A DNA stretch of 64,000 nucleotides from contig OZ023208.1 of assembly GCA_963995525.1 (NCBI GenBank), positions 19,859,699 to 19,923,698 on the forward strand, read 5' to 3'. Positions 23,606 to 35,800 of this stretch are shown here, one piece after another (position 1 is the first letter of the stretch; every line of letters begins with the position of its first letter). The position numbers and the translations under genes are program-made. Below the pieces are notes generated by a model. That model did not search any database. It had not been told where the DNA came from and saw only the letters and a list, made by a program, of their open reading frames with translations. Source of the stretch: Escarpia spicata. Lineage: Eukaryota > Annelida > Polychaeta > Sabellida > Siboglinidae.

Positions 23606-24499
23606 GAACCTAGGTAAGGCGATTCGTAGATGGCTTTACTGGCGAAGTCGAAGGTGGCTCCACCAGTGATCGACTGTCATTTGTTTTTACCAAAAAAACG
23701 ATGTAAATTACTTTCTAAGCTTAACATCTCTGCTAGGTTAGTAAATATATACATGTTGAACTCGTTTGCATAATATTATAGGTTTGCGCGATCTGCAAAA
23801 TACGCTAAGACCTATGGCTATGCAATCAACGGGTCGCTTGACTTAAAGGTGCTCAATCATTTCGATTGTTGTGCTCCTCACGTGTCAGACTAATTTCACG
23901 AAACGTAATCGTATCAGGTATTCATTATTGATACACTGGTTCATTTGTACGTATGCTTTACTTCGTTTTAGTGAAATTAACAGACAAACAATAAAATGAT
24001 TTTCGGTCAGTCCTAACCGAATATCAAGACACATATCTGAACTTGGATGTGGTCTGAGATAGACCTCTCGTGTAATAGTCACGTGAACGGGAATATGCGG
24101 CGACATTGGCCTTTGACCCCCACCTTTCGGTGCCTGGATTCAGTCAACATTACGTATTTACGAGTCGCCATCCATTTTTTGTACAAGTGATAGCTCGATA
24201 ATTTTATCTGTGACGAAGGGATGCCCACGGATATATGTCACCGACTTGGCTAAAAAGAGGGTGAGAGCGGAAAGACAGAGAGTATCCGCGTACAAAGGTG
24301 TATATTGGAAAGGTTATGGATTTGTGAAACCGAACGAAAGAAACGGCTGGCGTGAAAAGTGATGCAGCATTCGCCAAGTTTCTTCTGGACAGGTTAGTAA
24401 TATTGAATTTATTAGCAAGCACACACACACACACGACTGTGTGTTCAATAGATGGAACAGCCAAAACAATAAAGTCGTCATCGTCCGCCATCTTAATTC

Positions 24500-24800
24500 C
24501 ATCTTCGATCGACGTTCCGCGACGTTCCATCGCACATGAATATACATTATTGTAGATATTATGACTTTATATTGATGGACATGTTATATTATATCAATAG
24601 TTAACTAAGTGCGAAGTGTCAGTTTCTTGCGAAGCACACACCGAATGGTAGATGAACTTAAAAATCCGCTCCATCGACGTTCCGCGACGTTTCATCGACG
24701 TTCCATCAATCCGTGTCGTTCCATCGCAAATTAATATACAGTAATGTAGATATTATGCCTTCATATTTAAGGACATGCCGTATTATATCAATATTTAACT
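24500..24800. repeat. imperfect tandem duplication, unit about 170-180 bp
   Basis: Two copies share CGACGTTCC[GC][AC]GACGTT words, then TGTAGATATTATG and ATTATATCAATA[GT]TTAACTA. Confidence 0.6.
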
Positions 24801-25767
24801 ATGTATAATGTAATACATAATACAACTGTAGCACCCACTGGACATTCACACGTTACTCCCAATCACTGACTGACACTGCCACTGGCTGGACATTTGAGAC
24901 TAATAAAATAATCGAATGTCTAAAATAATTGCCTGGATCTAACTATAAGTACTTGCTTTCTTGGATGTCAGTTGAAACTTGATTCACTGGCTGCTTGTAG
25001 TGTGCACCTTGATCATCAAAACTAGTTACATTTACTGACAGCAGATCAGTGACAATCACCTCAGGAATCACATAATACCCAGTAAAACACAGCTACCAAT
25101 TGACCTTTAGGCTTTACCCATGCCTACTCAATAGCAGTATGAGTCTATGAGATTTACTACCATGTTTTGTATGATATAAATATATCTTTACTTGCCTTCA
25201 GCAATGTAGAATACAAAATAACACTTCTTTACTGCTTGTCCATGTGTGATGTACAACATGAATGCTGATTGTAATAACATATAAATTTAATAATCTTGTA
25301 TTATGTAAATTTAAAGAGTAGTAATAATTTATGATTTCTGTAGAGAATACTAATCATTTATATGTATATTGTGACCGTAATAGTCTACATATATTACCAA
25401 GGGGTAAATGACCCAAACTGCATATAGTATGTGTAGAAGTATGTATAATATATAAAGAAAAGTTTATAAGTTACATCTCTGAAAAGTGTAGAATATGTAT
25501 CCACATTGATAGAGATCTTCTAGGCCTCTATGCTAACCTTAGTTTGATAGGGAGCAAGAAAACAACTACACCGGGTGTATGAACATAGGAGGACAATTTA
25601 TTTTATTATTTCTGAAAGTTATTTAAATAGCCTGGATATTATTTTGATGTGTTATACTACGCTGTCCATTTTTAGGGGTAGTAGTACTATTAAAAAATGT
25701 AAAATTTAATCAATTTTGGCCATTCCACTTTATGCCTTCACTTGAGTTTCACCACAAATATATGCAA

Positions 25768-25923
25768 ATGACGTCCACGCCAATCCAGCCACCACAGACA
25801 ACAACCGCTGCATTGGCTCTATCGAGTATCGGTGGTCGCAGTAAAACCAGTTCACTGTCAGGTATTCAGTCTCTTCCCGAGGCTGGGTGCAACTCTAAAC
25901 CATTACAACCAATGTCAGTTTAA
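25768..25923 (+). CDS. exon-like ORF of unknown function (unit 1 of a pair)
   Basis: The ATG at 25768 opens MTSTPIQPPQ, then ALSSIGGRSKTSSLSG and QSLPEAGCNS. The protein aligns over about 44 residues with the unit at 27011-27146, and many DNA differences between them are silent, suggesting protein-level constraint. Low-complexity Ser/Thr/Pro composition; no domain recognised. It may be an exon of an unknown plus-strand gene or part of a repeat. Confidence 0.35.
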   Translation: MTSTPIQPPQTTTAALALSSIGGRSKTSSLSGIQSLPEAGCNSKPLQPMSV

Positions 25924-27010
25924 GTAATGGTATTAATGTACTGTTATGTTCTGGTTTGACCAGTCTAATGTGTGTACAATTATTCAATGTTTGTATGATA
26001 GGGTGGTTGTCAAACTGTCAACTACATAGCACATTTCATTTGCAGATCATTTTTTTAACTTATGTTTCTTTTTATTTAATTTGGAATGTTTGTATTGCAA
26101 ACATAAATGTGTATATACAATGCAAGTAAGTATACGTGACACAATATAGCCAAGCCTCAGTGATTGTCATTTCATAATAATTATGCTTATGCTGGTGCAC
26201 AGATCTGCTAAAGGCTGCAACTGCTTTAATGTCACATGACATTTTATCTCTATAATCACCTGCTGGCTTGCACAGCACAGCACAAGATGCTTATGTTCAG
26301 TTTCTGATTTGTATCTTTGAATGTATATTTTAGTTGTTGTGTGTTCAGAAGTCAAAATAACTTAATTTAACCTGTTTAAACATACAATGTGTGGAATTAT
26401 TTTAATAATACGTAAGGTTGGGGAGACTCTTAATAAGATATATGATATAATGTCGCTAGTACTATCAGTGAAAAATTGCAAAACTTTTCTATTTTTTGAA
26501 TAAAATTCATTTGTGACTTTATTTCCTGTGACCTTCTTTCCAACCCACCTATGCTCTACCTGCACTTACAGGTAGTTAATTATACTGGCAATTGGATGGT
26601 GCACAATCCAAATTGTTTCACATTGTTGGCTCTGACACTTGTAAATTTTTTATTTTGTTTGTTATATACTACAATTTTACAATAAATACAATAATAACTT
26701 TGCCACTCTCATATCATTTATTGTATTTTTTTTACAACTGGGCAAATGACCTTTTCACACTTGAGTGCTGGGCAAATGATCATTGGGCAAATGATCGTGC
26801 AAAATATTGTTACCTATTAATGAAATTAAAACGTTTATAAGTTACACACCACATGTACACACACATATATTTACATATACATACATATATAATATTATAT
26901 ATATTTACGTGTAGTAGTGCTGTCAAACCATGTTCACCTTCACAAATAATCTGACTCATTCCATATTCCAATTCATGACTTTGTTTGACAGCTTCAACAC
27001 AAAGGCGTGA

Positions 27011-27146
27011 ACTACCTCAACACCACTGCAGCCATCACATATGACAAGATCTGTGGTGGCTCTATCGAGCATCAGCGGTCATTGCAAAGGCAGCTCACTG
27101 TCGGGTGTCCAGTCACTTGCTGAGGCTGGATGCAGCTCAGGACAGT
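27011..27146 (+). CDS. exon-like ORF of unknown function (unit 2 of a pair)
   Basis: Reads TTSTPLQPSHM, ALSSISGHCKGSSLSG and QSLAEAGCSSG, in step with unit 1. It begins just after a TGA and ends near a donor-like ACA|GTAAGT. A third, shorter related segment (LQPRQQ-like) may lie near 27330-27390. Confidence 0.35.
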
Positions 27147-28239
27147 AAGTAAACGTAACTATTAATTGCTGCTGGTATGCAAACGTGATATATACAGCTG
27201 TATATATATATACATAAATCATAGCATAACATTTGGAAGATATGCAAACATGTGTTTGGTTGTTTTGACAATTATGTTTTATTCTGACCAATCTTATTAT
27301 TTGGTACACCATCTTTGAAAATGTTTCAACAGCACCCCCCCGTCTTCCGATATCACCACTCCAGCCGAGACAGCAGAGCAGCTGAAGTTATAGCGGCTTG
27401 ATAGCGACAAAATTTAGACTACACCATTTGGTTCAGTCGCCAGTGGGGGTTTTTGTGCCCCCCAGACCAGACTCCACCACTGTATGTGATAGTTTTGGTT
27501 GTCTGCATTAGGATTTTGCAGTAATGGGTGTCCTCGTTAAATTGCATATTGTTAGAAATGCATGTGAATTAAAGTAAAGACAATGTAAATTAAAAACACT
27601 TTATTGAAACTATTTGATGAGATCATGACTACAAAATTATGAAAAGCACAATACAACTACAGGTACAATCATTGTACTTGATGTGTATAATGTAATAATT
27701 TTTAATATCACATACACATAAAATGCAAAGCAACAATAGAAACAAAAATTAGGAAGTGGTTGAAAAAATGTCAGGTACATATAACAAAACAAAAAGTTAC
27801 TTTTATCACAATTCTTTGTTACAAAAAAACAACACTACACATGTGATATCAAATGCTAGTTATATGTTTACAACTCACAAAATTAGTGACTAAACAATTA
27901 TGTGTATTTAACAATTTTTTAAAACATTTAATGCCCATAAAATGTAAACCAATGAGAACAAATTACTTAGGACGATGTTTAGTTGAACAAATTCAATATG
28001 TACATATCAAATAAAAATAACTATATTATGATTTTTTGTTAAAAAACATCAATAGGATATAAAATTCAAAACTGTTGTAGTATGTGCAATGCTTGGTATG
28101 TTTACAACTCGCCAAAAATAGTGACTAGACTAGACAGGGTCATCGCCATGTGACTGAGAATTACATGTACAATCGCTACATGCTACATTGCTCCAGTTTA
28201 CTCAGCTGTATGAAGAGTACCGGCTACAGACGGTGGATA

Positions 28240-28400
28240 TTTTTGTATGAATAATCTTTGCATATTAATTTCAGTGTGGCTGAATTCTTCCCACATAAGT
28301 CAAGATGGTGTTTTCAATTTAACAGGTCTGCCAGGGAGTAAAGTTTAAAGTACGTTGAGTAATCCCAAGGACTGGATACTACACCATATCAGAACTAAAC
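28240..28400. repeat. dispersed repeat, pair of 19366-19510
   Basis: See the shared words listed for the copy at 19366. Non-coding. Confidence 0.5.
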
Positions 28401-28859
28401 TTACCCAAGTGTTGTTTAATTATCATGCAAAATGAAAATTCATGTAAATTGTGAAAATATAAAACTGATAAAAAAGAATAATTTAGAAAAATTATACATG
28501 GCATGAAAAATATATAACAGTCCTCGTGATACATAGATAATTTAAACAAGTAAAATGCTGCTGTCAGTGTATCAACAGATTGTTGTTGAAAAATGTGAAA
28601 AGGCTTTCAATACCATTACTTCCTCACAAACTTGTGCCTGGTGTATGTTGCAAGAACTCAGCTGGCTGCCACTGACTATCAGTAACACAAAGGCAATGAA
28701 ACCCTACCAGTTGTAACAATTCTGGATAATTAATGTATTTTTTCATGGACACTGCTAAAAGTTATAGTTGAATTGAATACAAATACCTTGTATTATTGAC
28801 TTTTGATAAATGTGTCGTCACATATAAAAATATCATGCATGTCAGAGCCATCCTAATTG

Positions 28860-31640
28860 TCATTTTGATTTTGTCTCCGGTATAGGTAGATGCAGACGTA
28901 CAGCAAAATGTCAGGAAGCTGGTATGCAGTACCATCAAAGACAGCGAAAACATACAGTGATGTCATCGATATCTAAACCGATGCAGTTCACCGAAGAATG
29001 CTCGACACTGAACCTGTCTGATAGCATCGAAAGTTGTTGCCATATCTGCAGACCCTGGCACCCACCGTTCCATCACCAACTGCAGAGCTAGTCAAGCGCC
29101 ACCACATTCTTATGTCGAGCACCCTGCAGTCTACATTGGTTTCCAGTCAGTCAAGCTAACTGACTGACCTGGAAGCCAGTGTACACCCCATCAGCACTGG
29201 GGAATCTGTCACGGATTCAACACGACATAATTGGGATCACTCAGTGGACATTCATATGACAAACTGTTATTATGCAGCATATTGCATGGCTGTAGAATCT
29301 TATCCGAGATCCTGGACATACAACTGCCCAGTATGCCATATTAACTTGGAGAGCTAGTAGTACTAAGCACACTAGTTCAATCTCCTGTAAAAAAAGCATA
29401 TATTCAGTCAACAAAAACAGACATCATAGTAGTGTTGGGAGTAAATAATTATGATGTGTTCATTGTCATAATCGGTATATAATAATGTTTCATACATGTA
29501 TGTATGTATGACCTGCAGCATTTCACAAGAAAAAAGGCAGCAAGAAATGTTCTACTACAGCTGCATCTATACATGTTGATATCTTAGGAACAGTCGGTGT
29601 TTACCAGGGTTGTTCCGCGGAAGGGTGGCTTGATACAGCATGCAGACATTAGAGGAATAAGCAATTTTATCAAAACGGTGAACAATTTTAACTATTTTTC
29701 TTTACTAGGTGTTCATTGTCATTACATGAATTTAAAAGTGTTCAATTTCATTACAGTGACGCCTGATCTTAGTCAATATTATAGACTGATTTGAATTCTG
29801 CTAATCACTAAAGCATCAGTAAAGCACATTTATTTTTGTTTTGTTTTCAGTATACAAATTCATGTCAGTGTCTGCCATGTGTAACTTCTATACATATTCA
29901 TGTTTGACGTTTTAAGCCTGAGGTTGAATGGTCAAGGTGAATGTTGGAAATGACAGAATGAGGTGTTATTGTGATGCTAACAATATATTTTCCTCGTCAA
30001 GTATTCAAAGGTTCATAATACGTATGTCTACCTTCTTCAAGAATGACTAATTTATATTTTAAAAAATTCATAGTCATCGCCATATGCTAAATACTGTTTA
30101 AAGGTGTATTAATATGTCTGTGTTGATACACTTGTGGGTATAATATACAAGTGCAGAAGTCAATCTAGTTTTCTATGCTCAATATGTTATTATTAAAATG
30201 TGTATGAAAACAAATGTGGTATATTTAAATGTGCACATTAAAACTTGTTGATAACTTATACGTGGTTGATTGTTATAAATTTGAAATTACCTGGATTGAT
30301 CAAATGTGGGCCTGCCGCAGACTATGTATCATCCCTGTGTCTGCCTGGCCCGGGTGACCGCCTCTAGCCCCTCCTCTCATTCTCATTCATGGGTTGCAGT
30401 GTGGTCTCTAGCAATATCATAATTCAAGTTACATATATCATTATGTATTCATATATTGCTATTGTGAGAATATATACATATATTGGTAAATACATAAGAA
30501 TAGCCGGCATATGTCAGTTGAAAGGTATCACAGGATACCAATTAATGCATTACATACACTATAGCCAGGCATCAAGGACCACAATGGAGACAAGTGCGTC
30601 CATTTTCTTGTGTAATCCTTATATATGGTGTACTCTACTAGATGTATTGATATTTCATGTATTTACACGTTTACATTTTTATATTTAATAAAATCATCAC
30701 CATCAAGCTTGTCATATAAAAATCTAAATTATTTTCCATAAAATACAATGCAAATCAACAATATTCTGCAGTAATAGTATCAAAAATATGAGTCACAATT
30801 TTTTTTAAATAATTACGATCACCAACATAATACTCCCGTGTTTGACGTTCTGTTGCACAAAATTACGGATGCTCCCTGACTAATTTACTCGCACGAACAG
30901 CAGGGGCCTGCTGCCAAAGCAATGTTACTTGTCATTTCGCACCCTCACGTCATCTACTCTCAATATGTATTGTCGGAATAACAGCTTATTAACAACATAC
31001 TGCGTAACCAAATACAACACATATGAAATATTATGCTCGTTGTCACTCTGACTGAATCTCCGGCTGATATGGTGACTGTCTTAGACTTAGACTTGTCAGG
31101 CTCGAGTCGAGTGTAGACATTCGCAAGTTGCAATTCTCGTTGAATTAATACACGGCTACGCGTTCTTGTTGCTAACTGCGATAGTGTAATACGTACCTTC
31201 GTACAACTACTTTGGAATTATAATCTTCATCTTGATACGCTAAAGCACGTGTGTGTTGTTATTGTTTTCGAATGCCTGGGATGCCGATCTCGCGTAAAGC
31301 ACGTGACCGAAGTGGCGCAGTAGGCAGACAGCGTAATTGGCTTTCGCCAGCGATACCCGCTGTAACGACAACTCTTTTTTTTGACAATTAAAAAACAAGT
31401 ACGCATTTTTTTTAATTAAACCGACTGTGCGCACTAGTTAAACTATTCACACATTACACATCTGGACATAAAAGAACCGGATTGGCGATGGGCAAACGAA
31501 GTGATTGAGCATCTTTAAGTTAATACTAATACTGTACACCCATCGACATCGTCATCGATCTGTCTCTGATTCTGAGTCTGACTTAACTACTAACTAACTG
31601 TAATTAAGTGAAGATTTAAGGCAGAACTCAGGCAGGCGAT
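28860..31640. other. no supported gene
   Basis: 28860-29340 has coding-like base composition but all frames carry stops and no domain is recognised. 29340-31640 is AT-rich with no supported ORF. Confidence 0.5.
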
Positions 31641-31646
31641 CCTTTA

Positions 31647-31936
31647 CTTTCTGACCTAACCATGAAAACGACCACCTACAGCCGCCAAACTTCTCACATA
31701 TCTTACATACATATACAAACACTACATTACCAAAAAAATAATGTTACATTCCTACCACAATCAAATTTCGTAAAACAAACTCAAGTAAAACTCGACTTCT
31801 ATGGTGACAACTATCCGTTGCTCCGCAGTTACCGCAAAATCGATATTGTATAGAGCTTCACAGAAATTCCGTATAGTGGCGCTGTCATTACTGTTTGGCG
31901 GCTGTAGGTGGTCGTTTTCATGGTTAGGTCAGAAAG
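31647..31936. mobile_element. MITE with perfect 44-bp terminal inverted repeats
   Basis: 31647-31690 is the exact reverse complement of 31893-31936 (core ACCACCTACAGCCGCCAAAC). Weaker inverted similarity extends about 15-20 bp further out on both sides. The 202-bp interior has no ORF. It lies about 355 bp upstream of the PIF1 start codon, so it may sit in the promoter or 5'UTR region. Target duplication not resolved. Confidence 0.85.
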
Positions 31937-32291
31937 AAAAAGATCACCCTCAGGAATTTGTCGATTGCTGCGCAATCAATGTATTTTAAATATTACTTTT
32001 CAGTGCAACTGCATGGCTATGAAACGAACCTAACTTCCACTTTTTTCTGAGACTGAAAGTTGAAACATGGATTCGTTGGCTAAACGACTAAACTATTTAT
32101 AAAGCCTAGCTGAAATTAAATTAATTGTAGAAGAAATGGTTTCAGTTACTGGGCACATCAATATTGACAATCACACTATTTAAACATTTAATACGTGAAG
32201 TTCTATGATATAGAGTGATTGCCGAGTACTGGGACTTACTGTTTTACATTTCTGTGATCCAGATTAATCACGTCCAAGCTGCTGCCTCAAT

Positions 32292-32831
32292 ATGGATCTT
32301 GACTCGGGCGAACTTGCATGTACAGTCGCACATGAACTCCTGGCGCCATCTGGAGAGACTCTCAAAAGGACTGTTCACCAGAACGGTAGTGTGTGCCTCG
32401 GACGTAATGAGTTTCGCGACATCCTATTAAAAGTGAAACTTGGCAACAAAGAAATTAAACTGCCCATGAAAGATGTTGTTGTGTTTAGGAAATTTGCAAA
32501 AGAAGGCAAGGCTACAATCAGGCTTAGCAAACAGAACGTCCAGTTTATGCTTTCCAACTGCCCTCCGAATAAAATCATAACTTTCCTGAAAACGATGGCA
32601 GCCAAGCTGGAATGTAGGAAGCTAGAAAAGCCAGGCGTGAGTGAAAGGCAAAAGCTTTTATCAGAACGTCCTCGTGACTTCCAAGAGATTAGTCCAGTCA
32701 CCATGAAGGATATACAGACGCTACAGAAAACACGGACACAGGCTGCAGCTAAGTCTGCTAAGCCAATGGTCATTAACGGAAAGCGAAAAAATCCGTACGG
32801 TGGAAACAACAAAGAAAACCAACCTCCAAAG
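32292..32831 (+). CDS. PIF1: PIF1 exon 1 (N-terminal region)
   Basis: 180 codons, donor aag|gtatgt, phase 0. Contains [15 protein letters not shown] and [11 protein letters not shown], the conserved non-helicase part of metazoan PIF1. Confidence 0.95.
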
Positions 32832-35800
32832 GTATGTGCAAAATTCATAGAATATTTCTAAACTTCCCGAATTTGACTAATAAAATTATCTATTTACAGA
32901 ATGGCTATTATCATAGAAAGATATAAATGGTTTGCATATTCTAAAAGCTACTGTGTTGTTTTATATCATTTGTTCAGGTGATGAGACAGGCTAACACTGC
33001 CAGGCTAGCGACCTCGGTATCTGTCACTCACAGTCTCAACGTAGAACAGCGCAGAGTCTTCCAAGCTGTGCTCAGTGGCCAGAACATTTTCTTCACCGGG
33101 AGCGCAGGCACGGGAAAGTCATTCTTACTCAAGAGGATCATTGGTAAGTTGTAGATCTTGATGCGTTGGCAAGTCATTCAGTACTCAAGAGGATCATTGG
33201 TAAGTTGTAGGTATATTGGCAAGTCATTCTTACTCAAGAGGATCGTTGGTAAGTTATAGATGCATTGGAAAGTCATTTTACTCAAGAGTTACAGTAAATT
33301 TGCATACCTCAGCTGAGGAATATAGTACCAGCTGTGAATATTGATACCTTTTATAATTTTATTTGTATTTTTATAAAATAATTGTTATAGTTTATGCTTT
33401 ATTATTCATGATTATAATGATTGTGTGAATGAGTTGGTCCTGGATATACAGGGCTGTATATGGCAGGGCATTGGCAGCAATACAAATGTTGGTATTCACT
33501 TGTGACTCATACAAGCATGCATGTTGTTTCAGGATCCCTGCCACCAGAGCACACATTTGCCACTGCCAGTACTGGTGTGGCCGCTTGTCATATTGGGGGC
33601 ATAACACTGCACTCCTTCGCCGGTATGATACTTACATCGTTCATGTTAAAATATAGTATTTGTGTTATTCAACATGTTAACTATGTTTGATCAACTATCA
33701 GTGTTTATCGACAGAGTCATTATCCATTGCCACCAGCCCTCTGACATGTGTGTTTACTTACCAAAGTATTCTGTCTCTCATAAAATTAATGTTTACAAGA
33801 TTTAACAGGATTACCACACAGGCAAAAACACCTGAAGACAAATGGAGGAGGTTTATTGAAAGTTCAATCATTTTATTAATAAATAACCCACCCTTTGAAA
33901 TTTGTTTAAAGCTGCTATCATCTACACAATCGGCAGATCATTTGTTCCATTCCTTTATAGGCATATAATAAATATGTGTATTTGTTGTTCAACATCTAAG
34001 ATATATAAATTCCACTTACCTATGCCATATGATGCTTTGTATCTACACACAACATACATGCACTATAAGAAATTGAAACACTACAAAAATAAATGGATGT
34101 ATTTCCAACTAGGAACATGCAGTGTTCGTTCAGAAATTATTTGGTTAGTGAAATTGCATTACAGAAAATAAATGTATGTACCGGTATATATAAAGTTCTA
34201 AGAATGTGCAGTGTTGATAGAAAATTATTTGGTTAGTGAAATTGAAACACTCAGAAAATAAGTGGATGTATTTCCAACTTGATACACAAATGGTTTGTTT
34301 AATGTAGTGTGCTTGGTTGCAGGTATTGGTTCAGGCAAGGCACCCCTTGCTCAGTGTCAACAACTTGCTGCCCGACCGGTCGTCACTCAGAACTGGAGGA
34401 AGTGTAAACATCTCATTATTGACGAGATCTCAATGGTCGATGGAGACTTCTTTGATAAGATGGAAGCCGTAGCCAGGTAGAATATTAATGATCGTGGTTT
34501 CCGGGGATTTAGGCGCAAAAGAAGTTATTATTGTAAACACTGTATGAAAGTTTTTCTAAATTAATGCATATTTTGCACTGACGATCTACTAAGCCCAAGC
34601 CATCTTCAGAAAACAATGATGACTACTAAAAGTATTTAGAAATAAGTTATTTTTTATAAAATTATTCGTTACTGCATTAGTGCTATTAATATGAAAGTAT
34701 TACTTATACATCTATTAATAATTTTGAAAATAGAAGACATTTCTTATCTACCAGCTAAAACATATTTGTGTATCTGTGATAATTTGAGTTATTTATAATA
34801 AAACAGCAATTTAAATCAAATGACCTGTTTGAATGATCTGTTTTGTCAGGACTGTTCGCAAGACAGACGAGCTGTTTGGTGGCATTCAGCTGGTCTTATG
34901 TGGCGACTTCTTCCAGCTGCCACCCGTAACAGCCAGCGGGGATAGGAGGAAGTTCGCATTCCAGGTAACATTGCTCATGCACCAAACTGGCAATATCAAG
35001 CAGCATAAGTAATAAAGCCCGTGGGCTGGATTTTTGTTGCGGTGCGGGTTAAGTTTCAATTTGTGCGGGTCAGGTCACGGTGGGGCGGTCTGCGGGCTAG
35101 TAATTTCTACATGCAGGCTACTGTGGGCTGATTTTTGTAACTCATTAATGGTCACCAGTTACTCAAAGGACATTCTTTGAGCTAGTTAATTGGGGATTAC
35201 AGGATTGCCCTTTTGTTTGTGTTTAAACAGTGTTGTGATAACATGTGCTGGCCTGCCTTGGCAGCTTCAGTCAGGTGTGATTAGTGGCTTCTTCCAGGAG
35301 GAAGTATCAGTTCAGGCCATCAATCTGTTTGTGTAGTTAACCCACCAGGATGTCCATAAAGAGCAGTTACCCCACCAATTAGATAGGTAATGCCTTTGTT
35401 GTGTGGAGACTGGAGACCATGCCACTTGGCACTGGCTGACAGTGCTATCTGCTAAGAACAAGAACTGCCAGTCTTCCTCTGTAGAAGTAAGATGGCTCAA
35501 GTCAAACTGCCTTCTACACTAGTATAATCCAGTGCCAGTAGCCTGGTCCAGAGGGGATTTTGAGCCTGTTATGTAGACAGCAATCTCAACAATCAGTAGT
35601 CTACGATCAGAAAATATAAATTGCAAACTTCTAATATGAGCAGATTGCAAATTGCAACACTACCTTTGTGCACCAGACTCAACCTCTGAACAACTCGTGT
35701 TCATGCAGTACAATGGCAAATAGATTATAAGATCATAGGATGCCACTGAAATTAATGCCAACAGTGTGAATTTCATTGTTCTTCATAAAAAAATGATCAA

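Noticed and set aside
32375..32848. Minus-strand ORF opposite PIF1 exon 1
   Set aside because: Antisense shadow of a conserved exon.
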